From positions 1 through 13,603 of the forward strand of contig DAAJ01000052.1 of the NCBI GenBank assembly GCA_001701115.1: a stretch of DNA of 13,603 nt. The letters are read 5' to 3'. This DNA comes from Bacteroidales bacterium GP2. Its GTDB lineage: Bacteria > Bacteroidota > Bacteroidia > Bacteroidales > Muribaculaceae. Shown here piece after piece: positions 1 through 5,576 of the stretch (position 1 is the stretch's first letter; each line of letters starts with the position of its first letter). The position numbers were made by a program, and so were the translations under genes. Below the pieces are notes generated by a model. It had not been told where the DNA came from. It did no database searches and was given only the letters and a program-made list of their open reading frames with translations.

Positions 1-11
1 TTCATCTACTT

Positions 12-1295
12 TCAGTTCTGATCACCTGTATAGAAACGAATCAGGCGGTCAATAGCGGCAGTGCAAGCATCGCAGAAAGTCGGATATGTGTTGTTGCGCA
101 TGCGGCATTCATCAGCAGGACGATACACACCTTTGAAAGAATATCCGCCCCCTTCATATACACCCACAGGATATTTCCCTGCATCCTTAACCGGCGTGGG
201 GACAGGTGTGCCGGGCTTCAGGAGTGACTTCCATTTACTGTCGAAATCGCGCATTGTGGTGATATTCGGTTCCCACGGCTCAACATCCTGCGGATAAGTA
301 TCCTCCATCACATCACCGGTATAGAAATACTCATCGGCAAGTCCGCCGAAACTGTGCCCGAACTCATGCACTACTACAGGCTTGAAAAGTTTATGCCTCG
401 CAGCTGTAAGGGTATAACTGTTGTAAATTCCTCCACCGCCGTACTCGTCAGTGTTCGCTAATATAATAATGTGTTCGTAGGGAATGCCGTCCAAGGCATC
501 ATTTATAGCATACACCTTGTCGGTGGTAAGGTAACGGTCAGAATAAAAGGTGCTGAAATGGCTTGAAAACGCTGTGCTTTTCCAATCCTTAAGACGGGGA
601 ACACTCACACCGCTCTCCGCAGAAGGGGTAGCGACAGCTACAAAGTTAAAATCATCAAGATGATCTTTAAAAGGCGCATAACTCAAAATCTCATCCACAG
701 CAATCTGCGCATGCGTGTAAAAAGAATCCATCTCTTCCGCAATATATCCCTCAGCCAGAATCGCCACATCTATCGCCTTGCTGCTGTCACCGCCGCGGTG
801 CAGCCATTTGTGAGGAAGAGGTTCCCTTATGCCTTTGAGCGCGACGAGTTCGTCATCAGGACGATAAACATGCTTCATCTCCGATATCTTATTATGGCGG
901 CTGTCAAGCAATGTCAGGCTTACAACCGCACGATCCCTGGGTAGAGGCACCAGAACACTATGCTCCATGGCACGTGGGGTGCCCTGTGCCTCATCGGTTG
1001 CAAGCCACTCCTGGAAAAGCGTTGAAAAAGAGTTGCGGTAAATTGTATCTCCTGTTGCCTCGTCAACAACCGTTACCTGACCGTTGCCTATGTAAGGAAG
1101 CTCCGCAAGGCTATGGCGGCGACCTGCCCAACCTGCGCTCTTGCTCTGACCGGCAAGGCTCACGGTAACATTTTTCGCATCACCTCCCAGAATATAATCC
1201 ACCCGGAGGGTACTGTCATTGAAATGGCTGTTGAAATCCGCCGCACAAGCGGCTCCGGCAACCAGCAATCCGGACAATAAAAATGAAAATCTCAT
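12..1295 (-). CDS. Secreted M64-family zinc metallopeptidase (IgA-peptidase M64 type)
   Basis: The 427-residue protein carries the zinc-binding motif HEFGH at residues 310-314, continuing as SFGGLADEY. H310 and H314 are probable zinc ligands, E311 the catalytic base, and D321 a likely third ligand. This is the pattern of peptidase family M64, which is common in Bacteroidales and often annotated as IgA peptidase. An N-terminal beta-rich domain (about 20-150) precedes the catalytic domain (about 165-425), matching the usual two-domain layout. The N-terminus is a signal peptide with probable signal peptidase I cleavage near A-C-A/A (16-19). C17 is not in a good lipobox (preceded by G-A-A), so the protein is probably periplasmic or secreted rather than lipidated. 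The stop codon lies within the window, so the gene is complete. It lies 118 bp beyond the fructokinase, past a terminator, with its own promoter, so it is probably not part of the sugar operon. The natural substrate is unknown. Confidence 0.88.
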   Translation of the reverse strand: MRFSFLLSGLLVAGAACAADFNSHFNDSTLRVDYILGGDAKNVTVSLAGQSKSAGWAGRRHSLAELPYIGNGQVTVVDEATGDTIYRNSFSTLFQEWLATDEAQGTPRAMEHSVLVPLPRDRAVVSLTLLDSRHNKISEMKHVYRPDDELVALKGIREPLPHKWLHRGGDSSKAIDVAILAEGYIAEEMDSFYTHAQIAVDEILSYAPFKDHLDDFNFVAVATPSAESGVSVPRLKDWKSTAFSSHFSTFYSDRYLTTDKVYAINDALDGIPYEHIIILANTDEYGGGGIYNSYTLTAARHKLFKPVVVHEFGHSFGGLADEYFYTGDVMEDTYPQDVEPWEPNITTMRDFDSKWKSLLKPGTPVPTPVKDAGKYPVGVYEGGGYSFKGVYRPADECRMRNNTYPTFCDACTAAIDRLIRFYTGDQN

Positions 1296-1316
1296 TGCTT
1301 TAAAATCAATTTACCG

Positions 1317-1324
1317 CAAAGATA
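1317..1324 (-). promoter_or_regulatory. Bacteroidetes-type -7 promoter element for the M64 peptidase gene
   Basis: Read on the minus strand the sequence is TATCTTTG, a full match to the Bacteroidetes -7 consensus TAnnTTTG. It lies 21 bp before the ATG, which implies a leader of roughly 15 nt. No convincing -33 TTTG is seen at the usual distance; only T-rich sequence is present upstream. Together with the terminator just upstream, it supports independent transcription of the peptidase. Confidence 0.6.
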
Positions 1325-1348
1325 ACCAAAAACCACCATACCGCACAT

Positions 1349-1386
1349 AAAAAATTGCCTCCTGCAAAAAATGATGCAGGAGGCAA
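1349..1386 (-). terminator. Intrinsic terminator of the GH32-MFS-fructokinase operon
   Basis: Positions 1357-1366 (gcctcctgca) are exactly complementary to 1375-1384 (tgcaggaggc) around an 8-nt loop, and two further A:T pairs extend the stem to 1355-1386. On the minus strand the stem is followed by a run of six T (1349-1354), as required for rho-independent termination. On the plus strand no T-run follows, so the element works in the minus direction. It lies 28 bp after the fructokinase stop codon and separates that operon from the peptidase gene. Confidence 0.87.
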
Positions 1387-1413
1387 AAGAAGCGCATAAT
1401 AATGATGAATGAA

Positions 1414-2295
1414 TTAGCTCTCTGTGAGTTCTGCTGGAAGTTTTGGCATTGCTCCCTGCTGGGTGCATACGAATGCGGAAGTACGCACCGCAAGCGAATG
1501 TGCCTCAGCAACGCTCTTGCCTTTCAGGATACCGGAGATAAAAGCGGCTGTAAATGAGTCGCCCGCGCCAACAGTATCAGCAACCTCCACCTTCGGAGTC
1601 GGCTGGAAAGACACATTGCCGGGAGTAAATACATAGCTGCCGTTTATGCCGCAGGTGAGAATCAACATCTTGAGATTGTACTTGCCAAGAAGAATCCAGC
1701 ACTTGTCCTGAAGGTCAATGCCGGGATAACCGAACATGCGGCTTACCATAACAAGCTCCTCATCGTTTATCTTCAGGATATTGCAACGCTCCATTGACTC
1801 ACATAGAATCTCCTTGGTGTAGAAACCCTGGCGCAGGTTGACATCAAACACCACCAGGCGGTCATCGCTCTCAGGCATCGCGTCAAGAAACTGGTTGATA
1901 GTTGTCCGTGACACGATATTGCGCTGTGCGAGAGAACCGAAGCACACAGCTTTCGCTCTTTTTGCAAGAGCCTCAAGCTGCGGGGTATAGGGAATATTGT
2001 CCCACGCCACATTCTCCTTGATTTCATACTGGGGAATACCTGCCTGGTCAATCTCCACCTGCACTGTGCCGGTAGGATAAGGCACCTCGGCAATAAGGTG
2101 GTTCAATCCTTTGGATGTGAAGTTTTCAACAATCTCTTTTCCTAACGCATCAGCGCCTACTGCGCTGACTACACAGCTTGGCAAACCGAATTGCGATACA
2201 TGATAGGCAAAATTTGCAGGTGCGCCACCTATTTTTTTCCCTTCGGGGAGCACATCCCACAGTGCCTCGCCCATTCCAACAACAATGTCTTCCAT
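1414..2295 (-). CDS. PfkB-family carbohydrate kinase, probable fructokinase
   Basis: This 293-residue protein has the usual length of PfkB/ribokinase sugar kinases and should phosphorylate fructose with ATP in the cytoplasm. The N-terminal signature GGAPANFAYHV (23-33) contributes to sugar binding. The C-terminal signature DTVGAGDSFTAAF (240-252) includes the anion hole GAGD and the catalytic base D246. A DVNLRQGFY segment (151-159) is typical of the bacterial fructokinase branch. It is the last gene of the minus-strand operon, starting 9 bp after the permease stop codon and followed by a strong terminator. The substrate call rests on context: the operon begins with a GH32 fructanase and includes a sugar permease, the same gene set as B. 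thetaiotaomicron BT1757-BT1759. Whether C1 or C6 is phosphorylated cannot be read from the sequence; family precedent favours fructose 6-phosphate. Confidence 0.92.
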   Translation of the reverse strand: MEDIVVGMGEALWDVLPEGKKIGGAPANFAYHVSQFGLPSCVVSAVGADALGKEIVENFTSKGLNHLIAEVPYPTGTVQVEIDQAGIPQYEIKENVAWDNIPYTPQLEALAKRAKAVCFGSLAQRNIVSRTTINQFLDAMPESDDRLVVFDVNLRQGFYTKEILCESMERCNILKINDEELVMVSRMFGYPGIDLQDKCWILLGKYNLKMLILTCGINGSYVFTPGNVSFQPTPKVEVADTVGAGDSFTAAFISGILKGKSVAEAHSLAVRTSAFVCTQQGAMPKLPAELTES

Positions 2296-2304
2296 GATGT
2301 TCTA

Positions 2305-3486
2305 TTAATTAACTTTTTTAATTCTGAATGTATAGTAAAGGAGATAAAGCACTCCGATAGTCATAACAATTACCGCGCCGATTTGTCCCATTGCATCTGC
2401 GGCATATCCCATTGCAAGAGGAAAAACAGTGCCGCCGAACAGACCCATTATCATCAAGCCGGACACCTCGTTTTTCTCATTAGGAGAAAAGATAAGAGCC
2501 TGCGAAAAGACTACAGAGAAGATGTTTGAGTTGCCGAAGCCTATTAGGGCGAGACCTACATAAATACCGGTAATGCTATGGCAAACAAACAGTATCACCA
2601 TCGCGGCGAGCATCATTGCAACACTGATACCGAAAAACAGCTTGGGAGACATGGACCTGAGAAGGAAAGCTCCGAGGAAGCAGCCGATTGTACGGAAAAT
2701 GAAGTAAACGCTTGTGGCAAATCCCGCCTCTTCAAGAGGCAGACCGAGGCGCTCCATGATAATTTTTGGCGCGGTGGTGTTTGTGCCCACATCAATACCT
2801 ACATGACACATTATGCCGATAAAGCATAGCAGGATGAAAGGACGCCCGAGCAGACGGATGCACTCCATGACTCCGGAAGCCTTGTCGGGACGCTCCTCCT
2901 CGATTGGGGTTGCGGCAAGAGCGGAGATAGAAAGCAGGCTGATGACTGCATAGATAACGAATAGCGCGCGCCAGCCGAGACCGAAAGTGGGGAAATAGGT
3001 TGTTGCGCCCCACGCGGCGATTATCGGGGCAAGGAAAGAGGCTATCGCTTTGACGAACTGACCGAAAGTAAGGGTGGATGCAAGTTTGTCACCGCTTATA
3101 AGGTTTGTCACCAAAGGGTTAAGTGAAGTCTGCATCACTGCGTTGCCTATGCCAAGCAGCGAAAACGACAGGAGCATTGTGATATAACTGTCGCCCGTAA
3201 TTGGGATTATCAATGACACTCCGGTGATTACAAGGCTTATCAGCACGGTTCTTTTTCTGCCTATCTTGTTCATCAGCATGCCGGTTGGCACCGAGAAGAT
3301 AAGAAACCAGAAGAAAACGAGTGAAGGGAACAGGTTTGCCTGTGAATCTGTAAGTGACAGGTCTTTCTGCACATAATTGGACGCGGTGCCCACAAGGTCC
3401 ACAAAACCCATTGCAAAGAAGCAGAGCATCACAGGAATAATCTGCATCAAAAAGGATTTGCGGTCAGTAGCTATTGACTGGTTCAT
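2305..3486 (-). CDS. MFS sugar permease (FucP-like), probable inner-membrane fructose importer
   Basis: The 393-residue protein is almost entirely hydrophobic, with about twelve membrane segments. The MFS loop motif between TM2 and TM3 is visible as GMLMNKIGRKR (69-79). The segment GNAVMQTSLNPLV (about 113-125) resembles the conserved region of the fucose/glucose/galactose:H+ symporter (FHS) family. Its probable job is proton-coupled uptake of the monosaccharide released in the periplasm. The gene lies between the GH32 gene (12-bp gap) and the fructokinase gene (9-bp gap), which makes fructose the likely cargo; the B. thetaiotaomicron fructan locus has a permease in the same position (BT1758). 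The call as an MFS sugar transporter is firm, while the specificity for fructose is inferred from neighbours. Confidence 0.9.
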   Translation of the reverse strand: MNQSIATDRKSFLMQIIPVMLCFFAMGFVDLVGTASNYVQKDLSLTDSQANLFPSLVFFWFLIFSVPTGMLMNKIGRKRTVLISLVITGVSLIIPITGDSYITMLLSFSLLGIGNAVMQTSLNPLVTNLISGDKLASTLTFGQFVKAIASFLAPIIAAWGATTYFPTFGLGWRALFVIYAVISLLSISALAATPIEEERPDKASGVMECIRLLGRPFILLCFIGIMCHVGIDVGTNTTAPKIIMERLGLPLEEAGFATSVYFIFRTIGCFLGAFLLRSMSPKLFFGISVAMMLAAMVILFVCHSITGIYVGLALIGFGNSNIFSVVFSQALIFSPNEKNEVSGLMIMGLFGGTVFPLAMGYAADAMGQIGAVIVMTIGVLYLLYYTFRIKKVN

Positions 3487-3498
3487 TGGATGGATTGG

Positions 3499-5343
3499 TT
3501 ATTTTGTTGTCAGTGAATATATTTTCAAGTTTTTCACTTTCGCCTTGCCTCCGAATGACGAGAGCGCCAGGCTGGAATAAGGCTTTTCGGGGAATACCAG
3601 GTTTGTCATCACAAACCTGCCGTCATTGCCGAAGAGTTCTATGCTTGAACGGTCGATAAACAGCCGCAAGGTTATCTTGCCGTTATCTTCAAAAGTCGGT
3701 GAAGCGGTCACAACCGGGAAACTCTCGCTGAAATCCACTATGCCGCTCTGTGTACGGTCGAAATACATCTTTCTCTCAACGGCGCTGTAAGTGAGCACCA
3801 CTTTATTGCCAGCCTTGTTTGAAAGTATCATCTTAACGGAGTCGCAAGCCATTGCATCTATCTCAGCAACAATCTCGCACAGCCCGTCGTTTGCTTCCGG
3901 CAGTGGGTAAGATTTCGCGGCATTGCCCAGGGATATGTTTGATTTGTCGGCAAAGAGCTTGTCCCTTAGTGCCAGCACCTCAGGTGAAGGCGTGCTGGAG
4001 GCGTAAATGTTGCCGTCAGCTCCGCGGAACAGACCGATTTCGCGCGGAAGCGTGTTTGCGCTCCTGTACTGCATTGTCGGCACCTCTGCCGCATACTGCC
4101 AGTTGCTCATCCAGCCGATAGCCGTGCGTCTTCCTTCGGGAGCGTCGCTCCAGCTCACGAGCGCATAGTTGTCTTTGCCGTAATCGAGCCATTTGGTTGG
4201 AATCTTGCCTGTTGCATCCCTGTCAGCGGTGAAGGTCCTGCCGTCCCAGTCGCCGATAAAATACTGGATTGCTGAGCCACCGAAAGGACCACCGGGATTG
4301 ATGTTGCAAATCAGCACCCATTTTGTCTCACCTGTGCCGTCAACCTTCAGCGGGAAGAGGTCGGGACACTCCCAGACACCGGACTGCTCGCCCTCACCTT
4401 TGCCGAAACTGCCCTGCAGAGTCCATTGCTTAAGGTCGGGCGAGGTGAAGAAAAGCATTTCGCGGTCAAGCGCATGTGCAAGCACAAGGTTCCATTCACC
4501 CGTGCTTTCGTTCCAGAACATATTGGGGTCACGCGCCTCGCTCTCCAGGGTTAAAATAGGATTTGAGGGGTAAGGAGTAAATGTCTGCCCGTTGTCAGTG
4601 CTTGAAGCGAGGCTCTGCATCTGGCTTGTGCCTGCCGAAGTATAGAGTGCTATTACCGCATCTTTGCCGAAACCTGCCGTATTGTTATGGTCGATAACGC
4701 TGCTTCCGCTGAATATGGAACCGAGCCCGTCGGGACGGATTGCTATAGGCTCATGCTTCCAGTTGACAAGGTCTGTGGAAGTTGAATGAGCCCATGTCAT
4801 GTTCTGCCACTTGGATCCGTAAGGGTTGTACTGGTAATAAAGGTGCCATACCCCGTCTTTGTAAAACATTCCGTTGGGGTCATTCATCCATCCATACACA
4901 GGAGTGTGGTGGAAAGCAGGACGATATTTTGTCTCCTTGTCCGTCATGTCCGGTGCGTCGGTCAGTTCAAATCCGCGCCAGCACACATCCTCTTTTGCTT
5001 CCCGTATGGAGCTGCGCCCTTGCGGGGTCACCACATCGAGGATAACATTTTTGCCCTTGTAGGGCGCGAGGTCAAAAGGCACATAGTAGTCTGTCTTTGA
5101 TTTTGCGAGGCGCACATATATTGTCTCGGCAATTTTGCCGTCAACAAGTATGTTTATGCGAGCATCGTCATTGCTTTCCTGCACAGGAAGCATCAGGTAC
5201 CGACCCTCGCCGCCAACACGCACAAGGGTATTGTTGATGCCGAGATGATTGACTTCAACACCATCCGAACCATTTGCCGGAACAGGCGCCAAGGTCAAAG
5301 CACCGAAAACTGATAAAGCCATCAAGCCTAATTTTATGTTCAT
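3499..5343 (-). CDS. Secreted GH32 fructan hydrolase (exo-fructanase/levanase/inulinase type) with N-terminal accessory domain
   Basis: The 614-residue enzyme hydrolyses beta-fructosidic bonds of fructans or fructo-oligosaccharides. All three GH32 catalytic motifs are present: WMNDPNG (152-158, nucleophile D155), RDP (271-273, transition-state stabiliser D272) and ECP (325-327, acid/base E325). The five-bladed propeller spans about 140-440 and the C-terminal beta-sandwich about 450-614, with the typical LFIDRSSIELF (561-571). Ahead of the propeller lies an extra beta-rich domain (about 28-130), as in many Bacteroidales GH32 enzymes. The signal peptide (1 to about 25) has no lipobox cysteine, which points to a soluble, probably periplasmic enzyme rather than a surface lipoprotein. 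It is the first gene of the minus-strand operon and is divergent from the HTCS. Exo versus endo action and inulin versus levan preference cannot be read off reliably; the periplasmic prediction favours exo action on imported oligosaccharides. Confidence 0.95.
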   Translation of the reverse strand: MNIKLGLMALSVFGALTLAPVPANGSDGVEVNHLGINNTLVRVGGEGRYLMLPVQESNDDARINILVDGKIAETIYVRLAKSKTDYYVPFDLAPYKGKNVILDVVTPQGRSSIREAKEDVCWRGFELTDAPDMTDKETKYRPAFHHTPVYGWMNDPNGMFYKDGVWHLYYQYNPYGSKWQNMTWAHSTSTDLVNWKHEPIAIRPDGLGSIFSGSSVIDHNNTAGFGKDAVIALYTSAGTSQMQSLASSTDNGQTFTPYPSNPILTLESEARDPNMFWNESTGEWNLVLAHALDREMLFFTSPDLKQWTLQGSFGKGEGEQSGVWECPDLFPLKVDGTGETKWVLICNINPGGPFGGSAIQYFIGDWDGRTFTADRDATGKIPTKWLDYGKDNYALVSWSDAPEGRRTAIGWMSNWQYAAEVPTMQYRSANTLPREIGLFRGADGNIYASSTPSPEVLALRDKLFADKSNISLGNAAKSYPLPEANDGLCEIVAEIDAMACDSVKMILSNKAGNKVVLTYSAVERKMYFDRTQSGIVDFSESFPVVTASPTFEDNGKITLRLFIDRSSIELFGNDGRFVMTNLVFPEKPYSSLALSSFGGKAKVKNLKIYSLTTK

Positions 5344-5395
5344 GATTCTTATATATATTTGTTGATTTCAATAATAAAGTTCACCTTGAAACAGC

Positions 5396-5419
5396 ACCAA
5401 AATGCCGTGCCGTTTTGGT
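5396..5419 (-). promoter_or_regulatory. Stem-loop at the predicted 5' end of the GH32 operon mRNA
   Basis: accaaaa (5396-5402) is exactly complementary to ttttggt (5413-5419) around a 10-nt loop. On the minus strand the loop contains a tandem CGGCA CGGCA. The -7 element ends at 5424, so transcription should start around 5417-5419, which places this hairpin at the extreme 5' end of the message. It may protect the mRNA end or be fortuitous. The rest of the leader, about 75 nt in all, is A/T rich with no obvious riboswitch. Confidence 0.4.
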
Positions 5420-5423
5420 AATG

Positions 5424-5431
5424 CAAAGCTA
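5424..5431 (-). promoter_or_regulatory. Bacteroidetes-type -7 promoter element of the GH32 operon
   Basis: Read on the minus strand this is TAGCTTTG, a full match to TAnnTTTG. The expected -33 position falls on 5453-5458 (TTTATA on the minus strand), which is also the outermost half-site of the operator array. There is no good TTTG at -33, which suits a promoter that depends on an activator. The predicted leader to the GH32 start codon is about 75 nt. Confidence 0.65.
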
Positions 5432-5452
5432 TAATATATGCGCCGCCGCGGC

Positions 5453-5527
5453 TATAAAATTTCGTGCATAATGTATCAATTTTGTTGCATTGCACTGTTT
5501 TTGATATGTTTTGCACTGTTTTTCATA
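5453..5527. promoter_or_regulatory. Four-half-site operator array between the GH32 operon and the HTCS gene
   Basis: The array contains four copies of a half-site TATCAA-N6-TGCA. Two face one way: L2 at 5453-5468 (TATAAA, one mismatch) and L1 at 5474-5489 (exact). Two face the other way: R1 at 5491-5506 (exact) and R2 at 5512-5527 (TTCATA, one mismatch). L2 to L1 and R1 to R2 are each 21 bp apart, and the whole is symmetric about T5490. R1 and R2 share the exact 13-mer ttgcactgttttt (5490-5502 and 5511-5523). An array with the same spacing lies in front of susC. The likely binder is the AraC-type domain of the adjacent HTCS. The repeats are seen directly; their function is inferred. Confidence 0.75.
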
Positions 5528-5537
5528 GGATTATGAT

Positions 5538-5545
5538 TATCTTTG
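5538..5545 (+). promoter_or_regulatory. Bacteroidetes-type -7 promoter element of the HTCS gene
   Basis: The sequence TATCTTTG matches TAnnTTTG in full, and the ATG follows 31 bp later, giving a leader of about 25 nt. The expected -33 region (about 5512-5520) is covered by half-site R2 of the operator array. Bound regulator could therefore compete with RNA polymerase here. Confidence 0.65.
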
Positions 5546-5576
5546 AAAAATCTTAGACCAATCACCGGAAAAATAT

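Noticed and set aside
1236..1295. M64 peptidase as a lipoprotein through C17
   Set aside because: The residues before the Cys are G-A-A rather than a lipobox, while an A-C-A signal peptidase I site fits well.
1357..1384. TGCA repeated in opposite arms (1363-1366 and 1375-1378), resembling operator half-site cores
   Set aside because: They belong to the terminator stem, and no TATCAA/TTGATA lies at the 6-bp distance, so this is not an operator.
1311..1511. 66-codon minus-strand open frame overlapping the end of the fructokinase gene
   Set aside because: It reads through the terminator hairpin and overlaps PfkB in another frame, and its translation shows no recognisable domain.
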